DNA of 64,000 bases, taken from contig NZ_CP042305.1 in assembly GCF_007859675.1 (NCBI RefSeq), positions 1,550,001 to 1,614,000 of the forward strand. Direction: 5' to 3'. The notes beneath the pieces were generated by a model. It was not told where the DNA came from, made no database searches, and saw only the letters and a list, made by a program, of their open reading frames with translations. The translations under genes and the position numbers were made by a program. Of the stretch, positions 34,492 through 43,192 are shown piece after piece; position 1 is the stretch's first letter, and every line of letters starts with the position of its first letter. The DNA comes from Humibacter ginsenosidimutans (GTDB lineage Bacteria > Actinomycetota > Actinomycetes > Actinomycetales > Microbacteriaceae).

Positions 34492-34680
34492 CACCGCCGG
34501 CCAACCACTCACCAGACCCGCCGCCGACCGACCACTCACCAGACCCACCGCCGACCAACCACTCGCCAGACTCACCGCCGACCGACCACTCGCCAGACTC
34601 ACCGCCGACCAACCACTCACCAGACTCACCGCCGACCAACCACTCACCAGACCCACCGCCGACCAACCACTCACCAGACT
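34492..34680. repeat. seven 27-bp tandem repeats (minisatellite)
   Basis: Exactly seven 27-bp units with core CAACCACTCACCAGAC and the preceding ACCGCCGAC. Units differ by one to four bases, mostly C/T and A/G changes. A truncated eighth copy starts at 34681. It lies after the NYN gene and is likely to vary in copy number. Confidence 0.95.
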
Positions 34681-34713
34681 CACCGTCGACATGACGATTC
34701 GAACGTTCGCCCC

Positions 34714-34740
34714 GAAAACATGCCCATCTGGCATGTTTTC
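34714..34740. promoter_or_regulatory. 27-bp palindrome upstream of the amidase
   Basis: GAAAACATGCC-CATCT-GGCATGTTTTC is a perfect 11-bp inverted repeat, 51 bp before the amidase ATG. It may be an operator for a TetR- or GntR-type regulator, or a bidirectional terminator, because the arms end in A4 and T4. Confidence 0.6.
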
Positions 34741-34791
34741 ACCCCGATGTCCTGTCGGGGCCGGGCGAGGATCCGACCGAACGGAGCACGA

Positions 34792-36519
34792 ATGACCCGG
34801 ATAGACGTCGTGGAGGCGCCGATCGCACGCCTCAGAGCTGCGCTCGAATCGGGCGAGACCACCGCGGTCGAGCTGCTCGAGGCGTACCTCGCCCGCATCG
34901 ATGCCTACGATGCGCCCGGCACGGACACCGCGTTGAACTCCGTGGTCGTGCGCAACCCGGAGGCGGAGGCGGATGCTCGTGCCAGCGACGCGCGCCGCGC
35001 CGCCGGCCGCACGCTCGGGCCGCTCGACGGCATCCCGTATACCGCCAAGGACAGCTACCTTGCGCGCGGGCTCACCGCGGCGGCCGGGTCACCGGCGTTC
35101 GCCGACCTCGTCGCCCAGCACGACGCGTTCACGATCGAGCGGCTGCGCTCGGGCGGGGCCGTGCTCATCGGCCTCACGAACATGCCGCCGATGGCCAACG
35201 GCGGCATGCAGCGCGGACTCTACGGGCGCGCGGAGAGCCCCTACAACGCCGAATGGCTGACAAGCGCGTTCGGGTCGGGCTCGTCCAACGGCTCGGGCAC
35301 GGCCACCGCGGCGAGCTTCGCGGCGTTCGGACTCGGCGAGGAGACGTGGTCGTCGGGGCGGGCCCCGGCATCCAACAACGCGCTGTGCGCGTACACGCCC
35401 TCCCGCGGCGTGATCTCGGTGCGCGGCAACTGGCCGCTCGTGCCCACGATGGATGTCGTCGTGCCGCACGCCCGCACCATGGCGGACCTCCTCGAGGTGC
35501 TCGACGTGGTGGTGGCCGACGACGAGTTCGCACGAGGCGACTTCTGGCGGGCGCAGCCGTGGGTCCGCATCCCGCAGGCCTCGGAGCTGCGGCCCGCGTC
35601 GTACCCGGCGCTCGCACCGGCGTCGCCGCACGAGGCTCGCGAGCGGCTGCGCGGCAAGCGCTTCGGGGTACCCCGCATGTATGTCAATGCCGACCAGGAT
35701 GCCGGCACCGCCGTCGACGGCGGCATCGGCGGATCGACGGGGCAGCGCATCGAGACGAGGGCGTCGGTGCTGGCGCTGTGGGATGCCGCCCGTGCCGACC
35801 TCGAGGCCGCGGGCGCCGAGGTGGTCGAGGTCGACTTCCCCGTCGTGACGAACTACGAGGGTGACCGGCCCGGCGCGCCGACGATCGCCACGCGCGGGCT
35901 GGTGTCGCCGGAGTTCCTGCGGCGCGAGATCGTCGACCTGTCTGCATGGGCGTGGCAGGACTTTCTGGCCGCGAACGGCGACCCGCGGCTCGATGGCCTC
36001 GCCACGGTCGACGGAGCAGCCATCTTCCCGCCGCCGCCCGGCGCTCTTCCGGACCGGTACACGGGGTTCGAGGATGACATCGCGGAGTACCCGGGGGTCG
36101 TGCGCGAGCATCCTTATGCCTCGTTCACCGACATTCCGCACCTCGAGAGCGGCGTACGCGGGCTGGAGGAGACCCGACGCATCGACCTCGAGCGGTGGAT
36201 GGACCGGCTCGAGCTCGACGCCGTGGTGTTTCCCGCTGTGGCCGACGTCGGGCCGGCGGATATGGACGTCAACCCCGCCTCCGCAGACCTCGGCTGGCGC
36301 AACGGCGTGTGGGTCGCGAACGGCAACCTCGTGCCGCGGCACCTGGGAATTCCGACGGTGACCGTTCCCATGGGAATGATGGCCGACATCGGGATGCCCG
36401 TTGGCCTCACGTTCGCGTCTCGCGCGTACGACGACACGGCACTGCTCACCCTCGCCGCGGCGTTCGAGGCGACGGGCGCGCGGCGCTCGGAGCCGGGGCG
36501 GACGCCGCGGATTCGGTGA
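34792..36519 (+). CDS. amidase-signature family protein
   Basis: A 575-residue protein. GIPYTAKDSYLA carries the catalytic lysine (near residue 85), GSGSSNGSGTATAASF the cis-serine loop, and GEETWSSGRAPASNNALCAY the segment that usually holds the nucleophile (G-x-D/E-T-x-x-S-x-R-x-P-A), with the serine at SSGR. The Ser-Ser-Lys triad is therefore present. The C-terminal IPTVTVPMGMMADIGMPVGL is family-like. It hydrolyses a carboxamide of unknown identity. The ATG at 34792 has GAACGGAGCACGA upstream. Confidence 0.9.
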   Translation: MTRIDVVEAPIARLRAALESGETTAVELLEAYLARIDAYDAPGTDTALNSVVVRNPEAEADARASDARRAAGRTLGPLDGIPYTAKDSYLARGLTAAAGSPAFADLVAQHDAFTIERLRSGGAVLIGLTNMPPMANGGMQRGLYGRAESPYNAEWLTSAFGSGSSNGSGTATAASFAAFGLGEETWSSGRAPASNNALCAYTPSRGVISVRGNWPLVPTMDVVVPHARTMADLLEVLDVVVADDEFARGDFWRAQPWVRIPQASELRPASYPALAPASPHEARERLRGKRFGVPRMYVNADQDAGTAVDGGIGGSTGQRIETRASVLALWDAARADLEAAGAEVVEVDFPVVTNYEGDRPGAPTIATRGLVSPEFLRREIVDLSAWAWQDFLAANGDPRLDGLATVDGAAIFPPPPGALPDRYTGFEDDIAEYPGVVREHPYASFTDIPHLESGVRGLEETRRIDLERWMDRLELDAVVFPAVADVGPADMDVNPASADLGWRNGVWVANGNLVPRHLGIPTVTVPMGMMADIGMPVGLTFASRAYDDTALLTLAAAFEATGARRSEPGRTPRIR

Positions 36520-36529
36520 GCGCGGGCGC

Positions 36530-36760
36530 GGCAGCTCGCTTGCGCGCTTCGCGCTCGAACGCGCGGCCGCGGAGGGCGCGACCAGAGCGTGGCTGTTCAG
36601 CCGCCGCTCCGGTCCTTTCTGGCAGTGCCTGGGGTCCGAGTCCGCCGACCGTGACGAGCTCGCCGATGCGTTGCGCGACACACATCAGGTGCGCCTCTTC
36701 CAGCAGACCCGCCAGCTGGGGCGCGAGGTCGCTTGGTCTCGAGCGTTGATCTCTGTCTGA
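36530..36760 (+). pseudogene. remnant of an acetyltransferase (GNAT) gene
   Basis: The frame after the amidase stop reads LARFALERAAAEGATRAWLF, then SRRSGPFWQCLG and DALRDTHQVRLFQQTRQLGR, ending in EVAWSRAL. This looks like the C-terminal third of a GNAT acetyltransferase (helix, strand, F-W-x-x-x-G-F-x turn, final strand). No start codon, ribosome site or acetyl-CoA-binding half precedes it. It appears to be a leftover of a deleted gene. Confidence 0.6.
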
Positions 36761-36958
36761 AGCCTCAGAGCATGCATCTTTGGTCGCGCGAATCCATCGC
36801 TCTTCATATCATTCTCCCTCTTTCGAATCTCTATTCGAAACTTTACCAGACTGCGTCGCTCTCGTGTACCAGACGATGTCTCTCCGTCCCCAACACTCAC
36901 CCTGATCAGCTTCCCCACATTCGTATCTATCTACGATTCTGACTGTTAGAATCCAAAC
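36761..36958. other. AT-rich intergenic region before the DUF222 gene
   Basis: A 198-bp stretch much richer in A/T than its surroundings. It contains TTCGAA repeated twice 6 bp apart (36823-36840) and T-rich runs. The base composition suggests a boundary or imported segment; no coding sequence is seen. Confidence 0.5.
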
Positions 36959-38707
36959 ATGGTTCCGCACACTCTCCGGCTCGAGCAATCGGTGACTCGT
37001 CTCATCGAGACCCTCCAGCCTGCGTGCGTTCCTGATGCCTCCCTTTCCGCCGCCATGAGTGCACTCGATGACGCACAGCTCGAGAGGCTGCTCACCGATG
37101 CGGCCCGCATCCGCTCAGAGGCGGAGCGGCTTTCGGCAATGGCAGCGGGCGAGATCGCGAAGAGGTCGGAGCGCGCCCTGGGACACTCGGGCCTTGCACA
37201 GCGCAAAGGCCACCGCGGTGCGGCGGAATTCGTGCGTTCGTTGACGGGGATGGGGCGGGGCGAAGCGGCGCGGCAGGTCAAGCTGGGCGCGTTTCTCGGC
37301 GAAGCGGAGGCGGCATCCTCCGAGCTCTCCGTCGCAGCGAGTGGCGAACCCGGGATCGCTGACGGTGGCAAGATGGTCGCTGCAGGCGAGATGGTCGGTG
37401 CAGGCGAGACGGGCGACGCACAGCATTGCCCTCCGCCAGCGGTGACCTGGGAATCAGCTCTTTCGGCGGCCACCTCGGAGGGCGCGGTCTCCCCCGCTCA
37501 CGCGCTCGTCGTGATGCGGATCGTTGGCGAACTCTCCGACCGGTGCGGATCCGCGGAGAGGCTGTCGGCGACCCGCGAGCTCATCGCGCTCGCCCAGCGC
37601 GCGGATGTCGACGAATTCACGAGGCTCGCGCGCATCATCCGTGATCGCGTCGATCCCTCCGGGGTCGAGGCACGCTATCTGCGGCGCTACGAGAATCGCT
37701 CCTTCCACACCTGGACCAGCCGCGATGACGGCGCCGTCAAGTTCGCCGGCACCTGTGACGACGTGTCAGGAGTGTTCCTGTCCCAGCTTCTCGACCTGGC
37801 GCTGAGCCCTCGCCGCAGCGGGCCGAGGTTCGTGTCGCAGCAAGACAGGGACTGGGCTCAGAAACTCACCGATGACCCGCGCACCAACGAACAGCTCGCG
37901 TTCGACACCCTCATCGACGTGCTCCGCGCAGGCGCCGCCTGCGACGAGTCGACCGTGTTCTGCACCGAACGGCCGGGAGTCAGACTCATCACGACGGTGG
38001 ATCCGAAGGGCATGCCCGCTGCCACCGGTCAGCTCGAAGGCTCCGATGCCGCGGTGCCTTCCGTCGTGATCGAAGCGACGCTCTGTGAAGCCGGTTCTGT
38101 ACCCATCTCCTGCGACGCCTTCGGCAGAGCTCTCAACCTCGGGCGCACGCAGCGCACCTTCACGCCGGCGCAACGCGTCGTGCTTCGCACCCGCGACGGT
38201 GGATGCCTCTGGCTCGGCTGCGACAAGCCTGCGTGGCAGGCCGAGGCGCACCATATCGAGCCCTGGTCCGAAGGTGGCAAGACAGACGTCGCCGACGGCG
38301 TGCTGCTGTGCCGTTTCCACCACCTGAGCCTGCACAACAACCGCGGGCGGATCATGCGAACCGGATGCGAGTATTACCTGATTCCCCCTCCCGGCTCGGA
38401 CCACGACGGCATGCCGATCCGACTCGAGAGCAAGTCCCCGGGGTGGCCGACGCGAAGGCCAGTGCCGACGACTGCACTTGCGCCTGACCCGGCACCCGTG
38501 TCAGCGTCCGCGCCCACACGCGTGTCGGTGTCCGCACCTGCACCTGTGCTCGTGTCCGTGTCAACGCCCAAGCCCGAGTGTTCTCGCGTCGCCGACGGTG
38601 CGGGGCGCAGTTCGCACTGCCGAAGCCGGTACACCACAGTTCGTGAGCCTTCGATCCGGACACGACAGCGCGGACGGACGTTGCCGGCCCCGAGACTGCG
38701 AACGTAA
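36959..38707 (+). CDS. DUF222 and HNH endonuclease protein (13E12 repeat family)
   Basis: A 582-residue protein. Residues about 30-330 are DUF222 (LDDAQLERLLTDAARIRSEA, RKGHRGAAEFVRSLTGMGRG, ARYLRRYENRSFHTWTSRDD). Residues about 405-460 are an HNH nuclease: GGCLWLGCDKPAWQAEAHHI, then EPWSEGGKTDVADGVLLC and FHHLSLHNN. The last 120 residues are Pro/Ala/Val/Ser-rich, with a P-x-S-V-S-A-P type repeat, and are longer than usual. Such genes occur in many copies in actinobacteria and may be selfish. The GTG or ATG start at 36959 follows an AT-rich promoter region. Confidence 0.9.
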   Translation: MVPHTLRLEQSVTRLIETLQPACVPDASLSAAMSALDDAQLERLLTDAARIRSEAERLSAMAAGEIAKRSERALGHSGLAQRKGHRGAAEFVRSLTGMGRGEAARQVKLGAFLGEAEAASSELSVAASGEPGIADGGKMVAAGEMVGAGETGDAQHCPPPAVTWESALSAATSEGAVSPAHALVVMRIVGELSDRCGSAERLSATRELIALAQRADVDEFTRLARIIRDRVDPSGVEARYLRRYENRSFHTWTSRDDGAVKFAGTCDDVSGVFLSQLLDLALSPRRSGPRFVSQQDRDWAQKLTDDPRTNEQLAFDTLIDVLRAGAACDESTVFCTERPGVRLITTVDPKGMPAATGQLEGSDAAVPSVVIEATLCEAGSVPISCDAFGRALNLGRTQRTFTPAQRVVLRTRDGGCLWLGCDKPAWQAEAHHIEPWSEGGKTDVADGVLLCRFHHLSLHNNRGRIMRTGCEYYLIPPPGSDHDGMPIRLESKSPGWPTRRPVPTTALAPDPAPVSASAPTRVSVSAPAPVLVSVSTPKPECSRVADGAGRSSHCRSRYTTVREPSIRTRQRGRTLPAPRLRT

Positions 38708-38971
38708 GGCGGAGGCCCGCACACCAGGGAGGCGCAGCGTCCCGGTACTCGTGCGACCCTGAAACGCAGCGCTGGCGGCGATGCCGGGTGAAGACTGCCG
38801 GGGTACCGGGCGAAGATGCCGGACGGCATTGTGCCGCGACGCCTGTCGCGCACCGACGGACAGCACTGCCCAGCGAAGCCAGGACCCCCACCCACGGCAT
38901 GTGGCACACGACAGCACTCTCGCGATGTGCGGAACGTACCTGCGCCGCGACCGCTGCTTCGGGAACAACCA
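38708..38971. other. intergenic region between converging genes
   Basis: 264 bp with short direct repeats of the GATGCCGG/GAAGACTGCCGG type near 38790-38830. No supported ORF, terminator or promoter is seen. Confidence 0.5.
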
Positions 38972-40621
38972 CTACTCCATCGAGTCGAGGATGCCCACCA
39001 GCGACTCGAAGGTCGTGCGCGGGTTGAGCAACGCGAAACGTGCAGCCGGGCGACCGGCATGCGAGCTCGGCGTGACGAACGCGCGTTGGGCATCCAACAG
39101 ACGTGTCGACCACGCTGCGTAGTCTTCCTTCGACCAGCCGTCGCGTTCGAAGACCACGACCGACAGCTGAGGGTGGCGCACCAGGTGCAGCGTCGGACGG
39201 GACTCGATCTCGTCCGCGACACGGCGAGCGAGCCGGATGGAGGAGGTGATGGCATCCCGATAGGCACCAGCGCCGTGCGATGCGAGCGAGAACCACAGGG
39301 GCAGGCCACGAGCGCGACGCGTGAGCTGCACCGCGTAGTCCGACGGGCTCCACTCGACCGCCTCGGTGAGTGTGTCGAGGTATTCCGCGTGCTGCGTGTG
39401 CGCACGACGTCCCGCCTCGGGATCGCGATAGATGAGCGCACACGCGTCGAAGGGAGCGAACAGCCACTTGTGCGGATCGACGATGAGCGAGTCGGCACGC
39501 TCCACACCGGAGAAGTACGGCCGCGCGAGCGGCGAGAGCATTCCGGCGAGCCCGTAGGCGCCGTCGATGTGGAGCCAGAACTCGAACTCGTCTTTGAGCG
39601 CGGCGATCGAAGCGAGGTCGTCGACGATGCCGAAGTTCGTCGAGCCGGCCGTGGCGACCACGGCGAACACCCGCTCGCCGTACTGCTCGAGCACGGGTCG
39701 CACGGCCGCCCCGGTGAGCACACCCGACTCGCCGGGGTCGACGGTGACGATGTCGACGTCCATCACGCGCGCCGCCGACGCGATCGAGGAGTGCGCCTCC
39801 GCGTTGCAGACCACGACCCACCGGCCCGGGGAGGCGGTCGGGTGGTCGGGGAGCGCTGTGGACTCGGCGGTAGGCCCCGTGGAGCCATCCGGCGCGGCGG
39901 TGAAGCCGCCGGACCGATCGATGGACTCGCCGGCCGGTCTGATGGAGCCATCCGCTGCCGTGGGTGAGTCGTCCGGCCGAGCGGCAGGCTCGACCGATGT
40001 CCCGGTACGGCCGTCCGAGGGTGCAGCGGAATCGTCCGACGGTGCGAACGTGCCGCTTGACGGCTCGGCGGACGCTGCCGAACCCGATCGGCCCGCTCGG
40101 CCGGCACGGCCCCCACGATCGCGACGTCGCGCGACCGCAGACTCTCGCGCGGCCACGAGCGCGGAGAGATTACCGAGCGTGCCGCCCTGCACGAACACAC
40201 CGCCCGCGCCATCGGGCAGTCCGAACTCGGCCGCCAAGAACGTGAGCACCTCGTTCTCCGCGTGCACAGCCCCTGAACCCTCCAACCACGACCCGCCGTA
40301 GACCGCGGTGGCCGACACCACGAGGTCGAACGCTGTCGCGGCCTTCGTCGGCGCGGTCGGGATGAAGGCCAGATAGTCCGGATGATCCGTAGTGATGCAC
40401 GCGGGCGCCAGCACCTCGCCGAACACCTCGAGCGCACGCTCGGCGCCGATGCCCTCTTCGGTGACCGTGCGCCCGGCACGCCGCGCGAGGTCGGCGGCGG
40501 TCGCGGGGTGATCGAGCGGAGTGTCGGTGGAGAGCATTCGCTCGCGGGCGTAGCCGAGCACGGCATCCACCAGCACCGCCGTCTCGTCGGTGACCGCGTG
40601 CATCCGGTCGTCACGGCTCAT
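38972..40621 (-). CDS. PLP-dependent group II decarboxylase with repeat-encoded insert
   Basis: A 549-residue pyridoxal-phosphate amino-acid decarboxylase of the aromatic/glutamate type. FVQGGTLGNLSALVAARE binds the cofactor phosphate, VCNAEAHSSIASAARVMDVD stacks on the ring, FWLHIDGAYGLAGML carries the conserved Asp, and SLIVDPHKWLFAPFDAC the PLP lysine. It should turn an amino acid into an amine and CO2. An insert of about 85 residues lies between the first two motifs, made of degenerate 7-residue units of the PSDGS / DGSTGPT type that come from 21-bp DNA repeats (39837-40088). The ATG at 40621 has GAGGGAGAGTGCGAG upstream. An amine oxidase lies 3 kb away. Confidence 0.88.
   Translation of the reverse strand: MSRDDRMHAVTDETAVLVDAVLGYARERMLSTDTPLDHPATAADLARRAGRTVTEEGIGAERALEVFGEVLAPACITTDHPDYLAFIPTAPTKAATAFDLVVSATAVYGGSWLEGSGAVHAENEVLTFLAAEFGLPDGAGGVFVQGGTLGNLSALVAARESAVARRRDRGGRAGRAGRSGSAASAEPSSGTFAPSDDSAAPSDGRTGTSVEPAARPDDSPTAADGSIRPAGESIDRSGGFTAAPDGSTGPTAESTALPDHPTASPGRWVVVCNAEAHSSIASAARVMDVDIVTVDPGESGVLTGAAVRPVLEQYGERVFAVVATAGSTNFGIVDDLASIAALKDEFEFWLHIDGAYGLAGMLSPLARPYFSGVERADSLIVDPHKWLFAPFDACALIYRDPEAGRRAHTQHAEYLDTLTEAVEWSPSDYAVQLTRRARGLPLWFSLASHGAGAYRDAITSSIRLARRVADEIESRPTLHLVRHPQLSVVVFERDGWSKEDYAAWSTRLLDAQRAFVTPSSHAGRPAARFALLNPRTTFESLVGILDSME
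39837..40088. repeat. about twelve degenerate 21-bp tandem repeats in the decarboxylase gene
   Basis: A 21-bp period is visible throughout, with units such as GTGGAGCCATCCGGCGCGGC and ATGGAGCCATCCGCTGCCGT (each followed by one base). The period keeps the reading frame and adds 7 residues per unit. Units are 50-75% alike, so the array is old or tolerates change. Confidence 0.75.
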
Positions 40622-40717
40622 CTCGCACTCTCCCTCGACTGCCGGGCACAGCGGGATGCCGTGAGCCGGTCCCTCCATGATCACCCGGGACAGCGCGGTG
40701 GCAGAACCACTGGCCGG

Positions 40718-40868
40718 TGGTGCGAAGAGAGGAACACCGGGGCGCCACGAGAGGAACACCGTGGCGCGACGGGACGAACACGGTGGTGCGACGAGACGAG
40801 CACCTTGCTGCAACGAGGCGAGCACCGTGGCGCCACGAGAGGAGCACGGGAGTGCGGCGAGACGAGCG
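40718..40868. repeat. seven 22-bp tandem repeats upstream of the esterase operon
   Basis: Units start at 40718, 40740, 40762, 40784, 40806 and 40828, with a partial seventh from 40850. The consensus core is GACGAGAGGAACACCG. Compared position by position, it matches the first fbiC unit (4497) at 15 of 22 bases, so both arrays may belong to one repeat family. Confidence 0.85.
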
Positions 40869-40873
40869 TTTCG

Positions 40874-40887
40874 TCTACATTAGTAGA
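40874..40887. promoter_or_regulatory. regulon operator site A
   Basis: TCTACATTAGTAGA: TCTAC and GTAGA are perfect inverted half-sites with a 4-bp spacer, 44 bp before the esterase start. It is one of five sites with the same layout in the catabolic island. Confidence 0.7.
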
Positions 40888-40930
40888 ATAACGCGTACAC
40901 CGAAGTGCGCCCGTCCAAGGAGGGACACCC

Positions 40931-41914
40931 ATGAGCACCCCCATCGCCGTCGGCCACCCGCAGCACACGCCCGTTCCGTTCGACCCGCAGGTGCAGGCGG
41001 TGCTCGACGCCATGCCGCAGATGCCTCCGATGACCCGCGAGACGCTGCGCGGCGGCCCCGAGTTCGCCTTCCCCGGCCACGACGCCATCATCGGCGCCCG
41101 CGCGATCGACTGGGAAGACCGTGTCATCCCCGGCCCGGCCGGCGCACCCGATCTCGAGGTGACGATCTACCGTCCGCGCGGCCACGAGGGCGAAGTGCTG
41201 CCGGCGGTGTACAACATCCACGGCGGCGGCATGATCGTCGGCCACCGCAACTGGGAGGCCGGCCGCGTCATCGACATCGTCGACGAGCTCGGCGTGGTGG
41301 GCGTGAACGTGGAGTACCGCCTCGCCCCCGAGAACCCCTACCCTGCAGGCGTCGAGGACTGCTACGCCGGATTCGTGTGGCTGGCCGAGAACGCCGCAGA
41401 GCTCGGAGTCGACCCCGAGCGCATCGTCGTGATGGGCGGCAGCGCGGGCGGCGGCTTCTCCGCGGCGGTCGCGCTCATCGCCCGGGACCGCAAGGGCCCG
41501 TCGATGGCCGGACAGCTGCTGCTGTGCCCCATGCTCGACAACACCAACAGCACCGTCGCCAGCCTGCAGTACGACGGCATCGGCACCTGGCAGCGCGACG
41601 CGAACCTGCTCGCCTGGTCGTGCGTGCTCGGCGAGGCCGCGTACAGCGAGGATGCCCCCGCCTACGCCGCACCGTCGCGCGCGACCGACCTGGCGAACCT
41701 TCCGCCCGCGTTCATCGAGGTGGGCGCATCGGAGATGTTCCGCGACGAAGACGTGGACTACGCCACCCGCATCTGGGCGACCGGCGGCCAGGCGGAGCTG
41801 CACGTGTGGGCCGGCGGATCGCACGGCTTCGACATGTACGTGCCCGAGAGCGAGCTCACCAAAGCAGCGCTGGCCGCGCGCTTCTCGTGGCTGCGCCGCG
41901 TGCTGGGAGTATGA
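40931..41914 (+). CDS. HSL-type alpha/beta hydrolase (esterase) 1
   Basis: A 327-residue hormone-sensitive-lipase-family esterase. YNIHGGGMIVGHRNWEAG gives the H-G-G-G oxyanion loop near residue 97, VNVEYRLAPENPYPAGVEDC is the family segment, VMGGSAGGGFSAAVAL the nucleophile elbow, EVGASEMFRDEDVDYA the acid and GGSHGFDMYVPE the histidine. It cleaves an ester of a small acid or alcohol. It overlaps the next gene by four bases (ATGA) and is closely related to the esterase at 46069-47058, so a duplication is likely. The promoter carries operator A. Confidence 0.92.
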   Translation: MSTPIAVGHPQHTPVPFDPQVQAVLDAMPQMPPMTRETLRGGPEFAFPGHDAIIGARAIDWEDRVIPGPAGAPDLEVTIYRPRGHEGEVLPAVYNIHGGGMIVGHRNWEAGRVIDIVDELGVVGVNVEYRLAPENPYPAGVEDCYAGFVWLAENAAELGVDPERIVVMGGSAGGGFSAAVALIARDRKGPSMAGQLLLCPMLDNTNSTVASLQYDGIGTWQRDANLLAWSCVLGEAAYSEDAPAYAAPSRATDLANLPPAFIEVGASEMFRDEDVDYATRIWATGGQAELHVWAGGSHGFDMYVPESELTKAALAARFSWLRRVLGV

Positions 41915-43188
41915 GGGCGGCATCCGCACGCATGAGCCCCCTGCGGGCCATGTTCGTGCTCGGACTTCTCGAGGCGTTCGGTCCGCTCTCGATGGACCTC
42001 TACTCGCCGCAGCTGCCGCACCTCGCGGCGAGCCTCGGAACGTCCGATGCACTGGCGCAGGCCACGATGTCTGCGTGCATGATCGGTCTCGGCGTCGGCC
42101 AGCTCATCGCCGGCCCGCTGAGCGACCGGTTCGGCAGGCGACGTCCGCTCATCGTGGGCGTCGCCTGCTTCGCGGTGCTCTCCCTGGCCTCCGCGCTGGC
42201 GCCGACGGTGCTCCTGCTGCTCGTCGCGCGAGCACTGCAGGGCGTCGCGGGTTCGGCGGGCATCGTCATCTCGCTCGCCGTGGCCCGCGACATGTTCAGC
42301 GGGGTCGAGCTCTCCCGCATGCTGTCGCTGCTGGGACTCGTCTCCGGCGCAGCCCCCATCGTCGCTCCCCTGATCGGCGGCCAGCTCGCCCTCTTCATGG
42401 ACTGGCGCGGCGTGTTCGGCGTGCTCGCCGGGCTCGGTGTGCTGCTCGTCGCGCTGGCGTTCTTCGCGCTGCCGGAGACGCTGGGAGCGGATGCCCGCCA
42501 CGTCGGCGGCCTGCGCGAGCTCGGCACCAACATCGGTTCGGTCGTGCGCGACCGGCTCTTCGTCTCCGTTCTGCTCGGGGGCGCGCTCGGCGGCATCGCC
42601 TTCTTCGCGTACCTGTCGATGTCGAGCTTCGTGTTCGAGGACCAGTTCGGCTTCACCGCGCAGCTTTACAGCGTGGTGTTCGCGCTCAACTCCATCGCGA
42701 ACATCGGCGGCGGACAGCTCAGCAGGCTCATCGTGCGCCGGGCCGGACCACTGCGCATGTATCTGACGGGCGTCACCGCCACGCTGCTCGCCGCGTCGGC
42801 GTTCCTCGTCGGAACTCTCGCCGGCATGGGCGTCGCCGGGGTGATCGCGGCACTGGCGGTGTTCCTCTTCGCCACCGGCCTCGGCGGGCCCAACGGCTCC
42901 ACCCTCGCACTCACCAGGCACGGCGCCCGCGCCGGAACGGCGGCCGCGTTCCTCGGCTCCGGCATGTTCCTGCTCGGGCCCGTCGTCACCCCGCTCGTGG
43001 CGATGCTGGGCACGAGCGCTGCCACCATGGCGATCACCATGACGGTGACGAGCGCGCTCGGCGCACTGATCGGCTGGCTCGGAGTGCGTCCTGCAGCCAG
43101 GGCCTTGCTCCAGCGTGCACGCCCTCTGCCACAGAATGAACGGCCTGCCGCCGGCACGGCCGACATGCATGAACTCTTGGGAGACTGA
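41911..43188 (+). CDS. MFS transporter, Bcr/CflA family
   Basis: A 425-residue, 12-helix transporter. The N-terminus FVLGLLEAFGPLSMDLYSPQ is the Bcr/CflA signature with the acidic residue, followed by GQLIAGPLSDRFGRRRPLIV (motif A) and ARALQGVAGSAGIVISLAVA. The family exports drugs or metabolites with protons. Its start overlaps the esterase stop, so it is in the same operon and may export a product of the pathway. Confidence 0.92.
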   Translation: MRAASARMSPLRAMFVLGLLEAFGPLSMDLYSPQLPHLAASLGTSDALAQATMSACMIGLGVGQLIAGPLSDRFGRRRPLIVGVACFAVLSLASALAPTVLLLLVARALQGVAGSAGIVISLAVARDMFSGVELSRMLSLLGLVSGAAPIVAPLIGGQLALFMDWRGVFGVLAGLGVLLVALAFFALPETLGADARHVGGLRELGTNIGSVVRDRLFVSVLLGGALGGIAFFAYLSMSSFVFEDQFGFTAQLYSVVFALNSIANIGGGQLSRLIVRRAGPLRMYLTGVTATLLAASAFLVGTLAGMGVAGVIAALAVFLFATGLGGPNGSTLALTRHGARAGTAAAFLGSGMFLLGPVVTPLVAMLGTSAATMAITMTVTSALGALIGWLGVRPAARALLQRARPLPQNERPAAGTADMHELLGD

Positions 43189-43192
43189 TTCG

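Larger units (their letters stand above)
34448..34791. other. 344-bp intergenic region with minisatellite and palindrome
   Basis: This gap holds the 27-bp minisatellite (34492-34680) and a palindrome at 34714-34740. All six frames read open through the repeats because 27 is a multiple of three; I do not regard any of these frames as genes. Confidence 0.8.
40622..40930. other. 309-bp divergent intergenic region
   Basis: It contains a 22-bp tandem array (40718-40868) followed by an operator-type element (40874-40887) and a strong ribosome site (CAAGGAGGGACACCC) before the esterase. No ORF in it is supported. Confidence 0.75.

Noticed and set aside
34492..34680. Possible CRISPR array
   Set aside because: The 27-bp units are directly adjacent with no unique spacers, and no cas gene is present. 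The 21-, 22- and 33-bp arrays fail for the same reason.
33290..34734. Minus-strand ORFs with 9-residue repeats over the minisatellite
   Set aside because: The 27-bp period opens all frames. These ORFs run antisense into the NYN gene, lack a ribosome site and have no domain.
36959..38707. DUF222-HNH gene as part of an insertion sequence or intein
   Set aside because: I found no terminal inverted repeats, target duplication or splicing motifs around it.
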